Source of the DNA: Tanypteryx hageni
Lineage: Eukaryota > Arthropoda > Insecta > Odonata > Petaluridae
Assembly: GCA_028673005.1 (NCBI GenBank)
Contig: CM054112.1
Location: 191,755,518 to 191,819,517, forward strand
Direction of reading: 5' to 3'
Length of the DNA: 64,000 bases
Under the pieces are notes generated by a model. The model was given only the letters and a program-made list of their open reading frames with translations, was not told the origin of the DNA and searched no databases. Shown piece by piece: positions 33,541 to 46,483 of the stretch; within the stretch, counting starts at the first letter, position 1; each line of letters opens with the position of its first letter. The translations under genes were made by a program, and so were the position numbers.

Positions 33541-33690
33541 GGTAAAAGACTTATTGGAATTTCCACTGAAAAGATTTACTTGACTGGTTTGGCCTTTTAC
33601 ATCACCATCAGATTTTTCACTTCATGATGACATTAAATGCCAAACCAGTCAAGTACATCTTTTCAGTGGAAATTACATTGTCTTTTACTA
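33541..33690. mobile_element. Near-perfect hairpin (MITE-like) in presumed 3' UTR
   Basis: Left arm 33541-33593 and right arm 33639-33690 are complementary over about 50 bases with few mismatches (core TTTCCACTGAAAAGAT and TACTTGACTGGTTTGGC). The loop is 45 bases. If transcribed it would form a long RNA duplex. Confidence 0.75.
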
Positions 33691-34268
33691 GTATTATGTA
33701 ATCTTTCCACAAAGTTGAGCCTTCCCAAGTGGATTTTATGCTTAGATGTTTCGATTCTTTAAACTTTATATATGATAATTTTGAAACTATGGAATATAGA
33801 ATACCATCTTATAGATTGTTAATTAATTCCTAATTTATAATATAAAATTACAAAATTTGTTTAAGTTTTGAATATGTTGATCCATTCAAGTAATTGGCAT
33901 CATATAAACACTAAAACTCCTAAATACAATAAGGAAAATTATGGCAGGGACAGTAGAATAGCTGCTCCTTATATAGTTCCTCAATCTAATCATGCCACTA
34001 TGGGTCAAAGTTGATAAAATTTGCCCAGGAATTAAAAACGTATCTTTATGGTACTGTTTATGCATAATTTCTTTGTCTCAGTTGATGTATATATTTGCAG
34101 TTGATATTTTTTAGCATAAGTGCTACAGATTTTTTAGATTGCTTTAAGAAAAATGGAAATGCAAAATGTATGCATCATCAACAATGTAATTCAAAGCAAT
34201 TCCATTTATGAATGGTCTTTGTATAATGTAATAATCCAGTATTATTCCTGTTTGTACTATGAAATGTG

Positions 34269-34274
34269 AAATAA
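34269..34274 (+). promoter_or_regulatory. Distal candidate poly(A) signal of carrier gene
   Basis: AATAAA within GTGAAATAAACAATTTG, followed 15-25 bases later by a GT-rich ATGTTGTTGTTTAC tract that suits a downstream element. The best 3' end candidate I see. Confidence 0.45.
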
Positions 34275-34487
34275 ACAATTTGTTAAAAATGTTGTTGTTT
34301 ACATCCTTTTAAGACTGTTGAATTCAAATTTGGTATTATTCAAGAACATTAAAAATGTGTTCCAATGATCAGTTTTGCATGTTATAAAATTAAGTTTGAA
34401 TATGTTTTGACGTCTCGTTTGATAGTCATTTTTATGCATTTAATGTCTTTCATAGGTAATTATGATTCTTAATTGTCAAAATTCATA

Positions 34488-35250
34488 TACCGTATTTCTT
34501 GGCGTATAAGATGCACTTTTTTCCAAAAAAACGACCCCCAAAATCATCCTGCATCTTAAATGCCGAAGGTAAGATTAATACTGTTCTCAATACTGACACT
34601 AACAAGTACACTCATTTACAAAATGGAATAATTGGCAGTCATTCGTCGCAAAAACAAAATATACATTAATAATAATTATTAATGAAAAGTTTGTTTATAT
34701 ATATAGTAATACCTTATGTGACATGAATTCCGAGGATGCATTGTCATTATTACGCTTTAATACAGTGATTACAATTTTGGCACGTTTGTGAGGTTTTAGT
34801 TCCTAATGAGCCCATTGAATAGCGTGATTAATGCCACAGAACAGTAAGATTCATGTAGATGCCACAAATATTTTATACATATCTAGGATAAATAATGTTT
34901 CGTGTATTGAGATCGCAATGGCTATAAAAGTGAAAAGATATTTGTACGCTATTAGTTATTAGCTTCAGGTGATTCAATATGCAAAAACGCATGGAAACCG
35001 AGCAGAAGAACGCATTTTGGTCCACATCCCACAAAAAAATCCGTGAATGTAGAAAATGAGGAAAAACTGAAACTGGTGAGATACGAGAAACATATTTTCA
35101 TAAGGTTGGTCTTAAATGGTCACAACTAGAGGAGGAAGTGATGAATAGTAGAATAGAGGAAGTTTGGTATTGCTGTATCGATCAAAATTGTTATGTACGA
35201 AACAAAAAGAGTTGCAGAAGAAAAAAGACTAGTTGAGCACACATATCGTT
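34488..35250 (+). mobile_element. Degraded pogo/Tigger-like element
   Basis: The left end is TACCGTATTTCTTGGCGTAT with AAGATGCAC following. Downstream, around 35030-35220, broken plus-strand frames include WSQLEEEV and KRVAEEKR-like pieces that resemble the CENP-B-type N-terminal region of pogo transposases. Frames are disrupted and the right end was not found. Confidence 0.3.
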
Positions 35251-36114
35251 ATTACATATGCATTCCATTTATTATTTACCACATTATATTAAAATATCAT
35301 CTTGAAAAAAGCCATTTCTTGATATGTAAACCTTTTTGTTAACATTTAAAAATATCTCAAGGAAGATATATGGAGCTCAGTTATGCAGAGAAGAAAATGT
35401 AAATCTCATTCGTAACTCTCCAAAAATTACATTTTAATAAGTTTTCACGTTTTCGCACATTTAATTTATGTTGGACCATTGTTGTCCCAATTTTTTGTTT
35501 CATATTCATGCTTAATAAATACACCATTTTAGTGCTTTAATACGGGTCAGACTTTTATATATGGATATAGTATATTTACTGAATGTACTTTGTAGTTAAG
35601 TGGTTTCATTTGAAACCACATACATTTTATTTGTTTTATGGGTAGGTACCGGGCTGTGATTTCAAATGAAACTGCTGTTATGGGCTCTGCATAGTGCTAT
35701 CCTCTGGGTGGGTATTTTTAGCAACTCTGTGGCGGACATGTTTTAGCGTGTTGGGAGCAGTTTTTGCGAGCTATTCTTTGTTTATGAAGTTGTGTGGTAT
35801 GCGGAGAGAAGAAGTAGCTGTGGTCAATAAATAATACCAGTTTTGAAGTGGTTTTCCATGTGTTCGCCGACCAGTGTGTTATAGGAACATATATACCTGC
35901 TTTCTGGTAAGTTGTGCAATAATATGTGTGTAATAACGAAACAATATTTAGGTGATTCCAATTGAAACCACTGCACACATGGTGCATTTTGCCTTTATCT
36001 TCGTTTCCAGAACAAAATGTTTAGAAGAAAACAGTGTGCATGATATTGTGGAGATATTTGAGTATCCCTTCGGATGACTCAATAGTTGAAGAAAATCAAG
36101 ACATCGTTGGGTTG

Positions 36115-36870
36115 GTAACCAAGCCACTTATATTTTGACATTTTTTCACAAGTGTATCTCTAATAAATAATTTGAAAACGAAAGGGCTACCATCATGTGG
36201 AACAGTAACAGCCAACAGCAAAGGATTAACATAATTGAAAAGAGATGATGCACTAAAGAGATGAATATGATTGGTCGGTTTGGTCAGATGGGCTTGCATG
36301 TGTGAAATGGAAAGACAAACGTACTGTAATGTTGTCACCAATCCACAGCCCAACAAACATACAACAAGTAAACAGGAAAGAGAAAGATGGTAGCATTACA
36401 CAAATTCAGTGTCCACAAGTTAAGTCCTACAATGCTAATATGGGGTGTATCGACAAAGCTGACATGTTAAAATCCTTGTATGCAATTGACAGAAAAGCTA
36501 AAAGATGGTGATTGAGGCTCTTTTAGCATTTTGTTGACATATCTGTTGTAAATGCCTTTATTCTGTATTGTCACGTTCATTCAGGCAAATCAATCAATCT
36601 TAAAGATTTTCAGAGGAAGATAACTGTAGGATTAGTTCTTTCAAGGGTAGTACAGGGGTGCATGAACGTGATTCTGAGTCCAAAATTGAAGAGATTCAAA
36701 ACTAGTGTTCCAAAAGAAAAAAGAACATCTGAATCAAAGCATCTCCCAGTTCAGCGTATTGCGGAACAAAATCATCACCACATAGGAGTCGGTAGATGTG
36801 TAGTACATGTTGTGTGGGACTCTGCTTATCTGCTGACAGAAATTGTTTTGTAAAGTTCCACAAATAAGAT
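36115..36870 (+). pseudogene. piggyBac-like transposase pseudogene (C-terminal part)
   Basis: Reading across frames: HFFTSVSLINNLKTKGLPSC, GTVTANSKGL, EYDWSVWSDGLACVKWKDKR, then MGCIDKADMLKSLYAIDRKA with the usual G-x-D-K-A-D motif containing the last catalytic Asp. Next come DISVVNAFILYCHVHSGKS and a C-terminal cysteine-rich piece, CSTCCVGLCLSADRNCFVKF. The order matches piggyBac transposase from mid-core to the end. Lesions include TGA and TAG near 36510-36530, TAA near 36232 and a frameshift near 36260. The 5' half is missing or unrecognisable. Confidence 0.75.
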
Positions 36871-36989
36871 GTGACAGATTGCAGGAACATTCCTTTTCTT
36901 GTTGTATTTAGCTGTTTTTTTAGTTTCCTGGTAACAATGTAATAAAATCTGTAATTATACTTTCATTTTAGCTGTAATCATTATTGTGT

Positions 36990-39900
36990 ATTATTCCTGG
37001 TTTTCAACTTCCTGACGATCTAAATGTGGTTTCATTGCGTAATCTGGGTTTGAAGAAGGCAATTATTTTTGCAGTGCAGCGCGTATGAATCATATTGGTT
37101 TGAGGCCCACTTCGGGGTTTCAATGCGTTAAAACAATCCAATTTTAAAAAAGTTTTGAGTCTGTAAGTCTCGAAAGAAAAATTTCCCGGGACTCGAGACA
37201 AAAATTCTGAAATTTCCCGGAAAACTTTTGTTGAGAATTTTCGGACGAGAATCACTACTCACGATGCACTCAGCCAGCGACGCCGAACGAGAGCGAATAG
37301 AGCCGAACCTCTCTCTTCAACATTAACTTTTTCATTCTTTCTTTCTAGCTCGTTTCAAAACACGATGCGGCAGGCGTAAACAGAGCACTGTTGACTACAA
37401 TTTTTCGTAAATTAACAAAATTACATGCCATGCTAATAAATTCTCAGAAGCGTAGAGAAATGAATTATAATTCATACTCCCTCCGTACGCGCACAGGAAT
37501 TGAAACAATGACAGCTTCGTTATGTCATTTTTATTTTTCGTTTTTTTAATTCGATTTTGGCGCCCCGTGTAACTTGGCGCCCTAGGCGATCGCCTACATG
37601 GACGCCCAAAGACTAGTACCCCTACGGATGGACGCCCCTGCTGTAGGTGGTATTTGGATTTTGGGCAATAATAAAGTATAGTTTTTTACTTTGCTATCTT
37701 TAACTATCACTTTTATTAAAATATGTATTATTTATAAATTAAATAGAGCTATAAGGATGCAATTTTTAGGAGAACCAAAAACGAAAATCTTCATTACATG
37801 TATTAATTACTAAATAAGTGAATCAAACAATGAAAAATTCTACAGAATTGGCAAAACAATCATTAACCCTACAAGTAAAGATAAATATCAAATAAATATT
37901 TATTTGAAAACCTACAATAATAATTGCAGATCAGAATTAATATACTTCATTTCTCCGTTTTCTAATAGCATATAATAAACGAGAAGAACAAGCGATATGT
38001 TTAGCGACGGGTAGGCGAGAGGGGCGGCCGCCACTGGAGCCGAACCCTAAGGGGTGCCATACTAGAAAAAAACACATCGTGAAACTGTATCTTATGGTCA
38101 TTTAACCCCCCAAGCCCGGAGGAGATTTATTAAATCCCACTCGTACGGCCGGATGTTTTTTAAATTTTCACGATTGCGTTGCAAAAACGTTCGAGAAAAT
38201 TTAAAAAATCATAACTTTATAAGTTTTCTCTCGATTTTTCTGACTTTTTTGTGGAATTACGAAAAACATGAAATTTGTAAATATCCATTTTGCGTATCAT
38301 GTTTTACGCACCAGCACTGTTGCAGTATAAGAAAATGTACACCAATCGCTAATTTTCCGGCGCGCATTATATATAACATTCAGCACCGGGAAATCTATGA
38401 AAGATATTGATGTAAAATCTTAATAAAAAAATAACTTAAATAAGTAATTATTTCATTCTACGACTCGACCCATCTAAACCAATAAGGTGAAAAGTTACGT
38501 ATCTCAACTTTTTCATGTCTTGCCTGGAAATTTTTAAGTAAATGTAGTATTACCGATTTATTAGAAGAAGTTTTTTTATAATATAAACGTTTTAGTTATA
38601 CAGCCATCATTCTTGGTCATTACAAAAGTCACATAGATGAAATGATTACATTTCGTTCACTGGAAATGGAGATAGGACGATGTATACATCAGAAATGAAT
38701 TTAGATGCAAAACAGAAAACTTTCGAAAATTAAACTTTAGCTTTTAAATCCTTTCCAAATATTTTTAAAAAATTTACACATGCGTAATTGGATTCAGAAT
38801 GAAATGGCTTATAGTTTAGTAAACACTTGTAGTAATCTAATGTGTAAATTTATGGAAGAACTTCGCTGTTCGTGATTTTTGCTGACGTGTCCTCTTCTTG
38901 CCATCGCTGCTTTGGCCCCACTAGATAGCACAACAGAGAAAGCTCTTAGCTGAAGAGGAAAACATACTACATACTTGTACAATAATAATGCCAAGTTGAA
39001 AACAGGAGAACTTGAGAATCTATCTCCAACAATAGCAATAAAATACTGATGGAAATCCTATGGGAAAGAAATGTGCATCATGGATGACCTCTAGGTTGCC
39101 AGCTTTCATTTACGAAACAAGTGCTTTGGAAAACCCCTTTTTGGAAGTTAGAAGAAGACATTTTCCTAAAGATAAAGAAGTTCCATGGGGCATCAGCCCT
39201 CAAGAAGAATGGGTAGGGTAGGAGCAACCGGCAGCATAGACACCATAGGCCAGCACTACTGCATTGCTCCATCAGAAAAGGGATTAACCACATGGGGATA
39301 CCCATTTCAGCAGGTATGCTGTAGGAAATATTCCGGTTGCACTGGTTTTCCCAGTTATTCCTTTCCATTCTTGTGAGTAGGTGCTATGAACCTAAAACCT
39401 GCAATAAACGTTTTTACAGCTGATAGCACGATTAAGACAGTCCACATAACCCAGGTTGAAGACCACTGGCTTAGAGTAGCAGGCCAGCATCCTAATCACT
39501 CCACCACCCATATCAAGTGCAAGTCATAAAAGAATGGCCCTTGGTAAATTAATAAAAGGATGCACACCTTTACCAAATCTCAGTAGCACCAATGAGGATC
39601 ATTCTTTCAATATTCACAGCAAATTTTTATGGAAATATCAGATGAAAAGTGAAAAGAAACACCGATGCATTTCATTGAGCTTCACTGTGTACCTCTCATG
39701 AATCTGTGCCTTCCTTTTCATGATTCCATATTATTATTGGAGAATAATTTGTTTAGCTTTTAATAGATTAATATCTATGATATTATTTTCAAGATAGTTG
39801 ATTTAGCCAGAGAATAAAATAAAATGCATGTGACGATAAATAAACTGAATTAACATTTTTAAAGGTTTAAGATGTTAGAGATTATGCAGCAGTTTATAGT

Positions 39901-42900
39901 ACCTATAGTGAAGATTTCAATTTATGGTGAATTAAGGTAACATATTCTTAATGAAGACAGTGGAAAATAGGAGTATATGGAGAACCAGGTTTAAGCATGA
40001 ATAATCACGGACGTCTACAGACAGACTACCTATGATGATTCTTAATGATGAATGGACACACTATTTATAAAATTATGGCATTGGAGTTGTTTTGTTTCTT
40101 TATAACATATTCTTGCTTATACAGACTTGTTGGCCAATTTTGGATGAGAATAGAAATGTTTCAAAAAGTTATTGAAGATTTTGTTACATATTTATATTGG
40201 CAGCCTAATCACAAAGTTTAGTAAAATTACACCTATTAGAAACTCATTTACATCACTAACCTAACATATACACCAAAATATGAGCCAATCTCAAATTTCA
40301 GCCAACTCCCTTTTTTTATTTTTAAGGAACAAGAAAAATTATTTTATTTTATAAATGAGAATAATGTTAACAAGTGTCACTTTATTGCAATGGTGAGAAT
40401 AAAAACCAGTTTTGATAGCAACAAGTAATGAAGTAAAACTGATGGAAATTACCCAAATAACTGAAAGAAAATCTACAACTTCTTATTGATATAAAAAAAT
40501 CCAGGGCTATACAATTTTTGGTTATTTTTGTAAAAAAAAACTTCACTTACGAATAATTAAATGCAAAACAAATGGATTCTGGAATTTACAATCAAATCCA
40601 AGACTGTTCTAGTCACATCAAGACACATATACCCTATCAGTCAATACTCGACCAGTCTTCTCAACTTGAAGATTTGTCACTCCAGGAATAGCTGCAATAA
40701 ATTTCCATCCTCGGATCTTAATAGTCAAGGCCAGATTTCCCATGCCATATTTTAGAGAAAAAAATGTTACTTGCATTCAGGCAGTCAGGGTATGACTTGC
40801 TGATATTTCACACTGCATATTGATTTAAAACCCAACAAATATTGTTTAAGCATTTCAGAAATCATAAGTGCAAAAATTATTTATTGGCACTTGAGATGTA
40901 TGACAGAATACCACTAATATAACCTTAAAAACAAACCTGTAAAAAATGTAAGTGGTTAACAAAGGAAATGACATCCCCTATAAAGAATTTATTTTTGTAT
41001 AGTTATAAGGTGACAAAAAATGTTATGGAGAAATTAAAACAAACCACCAAAATTTTTCCTGTAGAGCACAAAATAATCATGGTCTGATACTAGGAGAAGC
41101 CATGAGATCATTTATTCTAATATCTAGAATTATTCATAATAATCACCAACATCAGAACATGGGATAAATGGGTGCCTAAATTAATTCCCTATAATAAGGT
41201 ATGTTCAAGAAACTGTTTCGTGTTCAGAAAAGGTGATTGCCATCAATATTTATAGATTTTATCAATAATAATAATTTGTTGAGGCAATCAAGGAAGAATG
41301 AACAACTAACCCACCAAGACGTAAACATTTGTACCAAGTCAAATACTTGACAGAATATCGTAAACTGCAAATATTATAAAGATGTTGTCTAGATCTTACA
41401 TGAACAGTGATGGCAAAGAAAGAATCAACCATTTGGTACCTTCATAACACAAGATTTGAAAAAATTGAAGGTTAAATCAATTCTGAGCTGTCATAAGATT
41501 ATCAACAAAAGAGGTAGAAAATCAAACATCTATTAAATAAAAAGTATTATTTTCTGATTCAAGATCACATAAAACGTGAAAATTAAAAGAGAACAAATAA
41601 ATACTAACACCTGTAGAAGTTATTAAAATTTGCTTTACATATAATACTAGTAACTAGGTAAAGCCAATAATGCAAGTTACACTTATTTCCATTAAATATG
41701 TGAAGAAATATAAGAAATGCAGAATCATTGACTCATTTAAAAATATGATTTTTCACATACAGAGTTTTTTAGTTTGTTAAGGAAAAGGGGGCATCCATTT
41801 TGATTAATCACAATGCTACAATAACCAACAATAACACAACCAAATCACATGGATCCATCACCAAATATGGATGGTATCAATTCCCAAACACCAAAGAAAA
41901 ACTAGGCCAAGAAGTTGTCGGGTATAAAACCTTAGTCAAAATACATTTATTATTCATTAGGCTTTATTCTTATTATATAGATGGTACATTTGGGCCACAA
42001 CAATACATAATCTTTGCCTTCATGTAATTGGTCCTGACAAGAAATAAATAGAGAATTACAAACAATGGGGAACAAAAACAATAAAAGAGTAAAAAATTAA
42101 TACAATGCTTCTATTTTCTTGCCAAACATTTGCACATGCAATATTAGCAATAATGAGATTCCTTATGTATGTCACCTATGCTAGGCTATCATGAAATATA
42201 TGCCCATATATTAAATTAATCGCTGCTATAAATGTCCAAAAGATCATGAAAATTTACATAGCCCAGCATTCATTTAAAGTGAATCTCTTCACACACAGTT
42301 TATGATTTCCAGTATAGATAATATTGTAACATCCACAACATTTGAGGTTTTCCTTTCCTCTTTCTAGTTATAAACAAAAAGTTAGCTCAATATTATATCA
42401 ATGCATTAGTTAAAATTATTTTTAATATTATTTTTCTTTATTCATTTAACAGAGAAACTTATAAGACATGAGCTACTTCAACTTCAAATGTGTGAAAAGT
42501 TTAAATAGCTGGTGTTACTTTGGGATGTAAAAAGTCAAACATCAGATGCCAAATTAAGTTCAACTTATTTCATTACTTTTGAAGTCATAAATAAAAAAAG
42601 ATATAATCATAACTGTTGTTTTGTTTCCACCGATTCATACATAATAAAGATAAAATTTGGCACAAGTGCAATAATTAAGGAAATTAACAGGTCCAAAGTT
42701 TAAAATAATCAGGTAGCAATAAAGCAGATCAACTAAAAAATAGTAATGGTCCTCTTATGACATCTAGTGCCTTTGGATGTTCAGTCTCGGATTCCTATAA
42801 AAGATTGACTGGTTAAAACTTTAAACTGATTAAAGTCAATGTATTCATCCATTTGTAATCAAAGATGCATTTAAAAATAATTGCTTGAAATGCTTTGGTT

Positions 42901-45900
42901 GTTCAAAAAAATAAACAAAAACTAAATACCTCTGCAAGCAAAATTCTGCAAAGAATACAAAATCTTTGATGTTGTGTTGGTGGGCACACAATAACCTAGC
43001 TGCAATTGATCATCACTCTCATGCATTAAAATCTCAAGTATAGTTCCGTTTCCTTCTGACTTTATTGACATCTACTCATTCCTATACAATGTGATATATT
43101 TTTTAATCATTTTGATTAATTTAACACTATCATAATCGATTATGGCCTCTTTACAAATGCCACTTAAGATAAGCAGCACTTCTTTTGATACAATAGTTGC
43201 CAGTTTTAGATTTTTGTCGTGGAATCTAAAACAAACAACAAACTTTTGTATTTGGTAAAAAGCAAATGAGTCACCAGTTTTCCAAGGTCACATATACATT
43301 CATGACACGTTTTAGCAGCAGTAGTATTTTAGATAGTATTAATTATATTTTATTATCATATGTACATATGCCTGCACGGATTAGGATTAACCTCCCTAAT
43401 TTGTTTCCACTCGAACACATTGGTGAACAATAGATGTATATATATATTTTTATATATATATTTATATATTCCTATTCTGGAAGGTGAGGATTACACTTAA
43501 TTAACAAAGAGGTTAGTAACCATGGAAAAGAGCTTCTTCATCTCAAAGGGAAGGGTGAAGGTAGTTTTGGTTTTTTATGCTTTGTTATCCCTCGGAAATT
43601 CATTAATGAAAATGTATTCCAAAGGTTAATTCAGTCTGATTCCTTCAATTACAACATGCACACACCTTACCTAATTTTGTCTTTTTACAGGGGATATATT
43701 AATTTTAACTATAATTTGAGTAGCATTGCTTTGGATATCTATTTAGTTACATTGTTTCTAATAGTCACTACTTCAACATGTTCCTACCAATTTTCCTTTG
43801 GTGGCAGCACCCATTGGCACACTCAATCTTCCACAAATGCAAACAATCCATGCACTCCGTATGACCAGATTTAAACATATATAAAATTAAAAAAAGGTGG
43901 TGTATATGTGTTATGTATGCATACCATATGCACACACATTAAACATAAAGCTGACAATCGAAAACTCTCACAAACAAATTTACAGAAACCACAGTCATGC
44001 GATATACACACACACACATCCACTTAGCCACAAAAAAATGATCATGGCAACAACAGAGGATCCCTTGTTCAGAGGGAGCAAGTTTAGAAAAAATAATAAT
44101 TAAAAAGCCATCACATTTCGTGTCAGCTAATCAAAATACAGGACTTCTTTTTTAAAAATCACTTGGAATCATGATAAAATGTCTGTTCAATTATTTTCTT
44201 CCAACTCACACAAGCACGCACACACACATACACACACACTGACTGATACATATTATTAAATTTAAAAATAAATAAATCACACAAACATTATACAAAAATT
44301 CTACAACTAATTCATTTTACTCCGAGTCACTTTAACAGAGCTGCAGTAAAAGATGAGGCTTTGATGTCACTTTAAGAACTTCTTGCAAAATAACCAGTCA
44401 GGCTTTTTGAGCGATCGCTCAGCAGAAAAACTCCACAGTCATGCAATTGAAGAGGATGCAATGGTAAGAAAAGCTGTCTCGTGGACCACTGCTGCGTATG
44501 TCTTCTGTGGCTTCTCTGTTGGCACAGTTCACTAACAGGAATGGAGGGTGAAGGGCAACTCACTGTATGCAACAAAAATACTAACAAGCCTTGATATGTC
44601 CTACTGGCCTTTATCTGACTACTTCATCTACTTATGCACACAACACAAGGAAACTCCACCACCACTTGGTTTTTTTCTCCTACTAATGAAAGTAGACAAG
44701 CTGCTTTCAACAGTCATTATAAAAAAGGGCTATGGAATGTTTGCTGGGTATGTGGGCAAGCACATTAACTAAAGAAAGAGCCAAGTCAAGATCGAGGGAA
44801 AAAATTACCGATAAGATGGTTGGTTAACGGGACCAAAAAGCTTTATAATTATCTGTCCTAGGCCGTCATAACATAAGGGAGTATCAACATGAGGCATGTT
44901 ATCAGTCAGATACAGAACATTAAAGAGATATGGTCCAACATTGGCTCTTCATGGATTTGTATATTGTACTTCATTCACAAATTTTAAGAATAATGTCCTG
45001 TAGATTTTCTAGTTGAAAAATAAAAAAATTCACATACAAATTACTTAGGCATAATCAGAAGACAAAACTACTACACACTGATTTTAAAAAAACTTCCCAG
45101 ACATCTTTCTTTCTATCGCATCCATAACCCAAGCACACACTGAAGAAACTCAATTATATATTACATGACACACTACCGTATGAAGAATGGTGGCATAATG
45201 TACTCACAATGTGAGTCATACTCTTGCCACAGTCTCACAACTATGTATGATTTCTCCTGAAGACCAGCAAGCCAATTAAGCAAAAAGGATATGCAATCAT
45301 AGCTTTTGCTTTGACATGGGCTTGGGGCGAGCAAGCAATTTCTGCTAGGAAGTCATCTTCTGAGGAAGGAGAACCTTCTACCAAGGCAATGCAGCAATAA
45401 CCCAAAGGCTATCTATTCCTAAATGGATCCAACTGCTTCATTCCAGAATTAGTGCCTTTCTCGATAATTATTGTCCATTAGATCCTGTTGACAGTACAGC
45501 AGCAAAAATGCATTGATGGGCCTTGAAAAAAGCTGGAAGGGGGAGCATATTAAGTCCCACGGGTAAGAGATGGATATTTTTCTTCTCCAAAGGTAATCTT
45601 CTTTCTTGCTAGCCTTGGACCAATTATTTCCTTCAAACTTTCAGCCTCTTGCTCGATTGATCCATCCAAAAGCAACTCTTTCCTCATCGCTTCTATGACG
45701 CATGCTTACCAGCGGTACCCTATAACTTGTGCGCAGCCAGTTTTCAGTTGGAAGTCACACCTGTTATTTTTCTTTTAATTGGCATCTCAACCATCCTTCA
45801 TTTATAGCACCTTGTTTCATACTGATAAGTTAATATAATTTATTTGAAAGATCTTTCTCATTCTCTTCCACATACTTTCCAATTTAACAGTTTTGTGTTA

Positions 45901-46315
45901 AGGAATCAACATCGATAAATCTGCAAAAATCCTCACCTAATCAAATAACTCTACCCACTTGAAATTCTTTGATTTATTTTAAGAGTAAAATTAAATTGTG
46001 CAAATTTCCCAATAGGTGACGTTCTCATGGGCATTTTCTATTTTACATTATCCCTCTTGCTCTGTCAAACACTCTCACGCAGGAATTTCTCTTCTCCACT
46101 CAGTCCACAGCCGTATATTCGTACATTACAATCTGTAACTGTATCCATTACTAAATTCGAGGTATGAACAATCACTCAAACTTTGTCTAAATTTAACTTT
46201 TCCGTCAGCCTTCTAATGTTTCCTGGGGCTCGACCTTCTCATCTGTGTCCCGTGTCTCTCCCTCTACTGCTCCTCCATTCAGTTTTCACTGGCTGGGTAG
46301 ACGGGTAGTGTAGTA
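36990..46315. other. Convergent intergenic space and presumed Liprin-alpha 3' UTR
   Basis: No further gene was recognised. GC-richer scraps at 37130-37215 (TTTCCCGGGACTCGAGAC) and 37560-37650 (GGCGCCCTAGGCGATCGCC) look like transposon debris. 39460-39515 holds a SINE-like piece similar to 4320-4370. AT and CA microsatellites occur at about 43435-43475 and 44216-44246. The Liprin-alpha 3' UTR starts below 46316, but its end cannot be fixed; several minus-strand AATAAA motifs exist. Confidence 0.4.
44216..44246. repeat. (CA)n microsatellite
   Basis: CACACACAC runs broken by GCA and TACA; low complexity only. Confidence 0.7.
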
Positions 46316-46483
46316 TCAGGAGTGTGCTCCGCTGCCCATCATCCCGCCTCCAACTTCCAGTGGTCCCCCTCCCACCAGACCCATCCCGCTGCTGCCCCCG
46401 CTTCCCATCGGAGATGGGTCTACTCTGCGATCTGTAGCCATCGAAAGCAGTGCCATGAACTCCTGCTCCAACACCTGCCTTGC
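46316..46483 (-). CDS. Liprin-alpha last exon (C-terminus and stop)
   Basis: Fragment residues 506-560: [20 protein letters not shown] ends the third SAM domain, then a Gly/Met/Ser tail ending SGAHS and TGA at 46316-46318. The tail has no VxxYxC-type PDZ ligand. Acceptor ATATAG. Confidence 0.88.
   Translation of the reverse strand, partial: ARQVLEQEFMALLSMATDRRVDPSPMGSGGSSGMGLVGGGPLEVGGGMMGSGAHS

Larger units (their letters stand above)
30343..34290 (+). other. Presumed long 3' UTR of glutamate carrier gene
   Basis: AT-rich, CpG-poor, with no other gene recognised. Two poly(A) signals are good candidates, at 31060 and 34269. It holds a near-perfect hairpin (33541-33690). Confidence 0.4.

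Noticed and set aside
28500..34488. Ends at 28453-28504 and 34488 as two termini of one transposon
   Set aside because: Their orientation is outward-facing, so they cannot bound a single element; treated as separate family members.
39078..39376. Overlapping open frames on both strands
   Set aside because: Composition Cys/Leu/Pro-rich with no known domain; probably repeat-derived.
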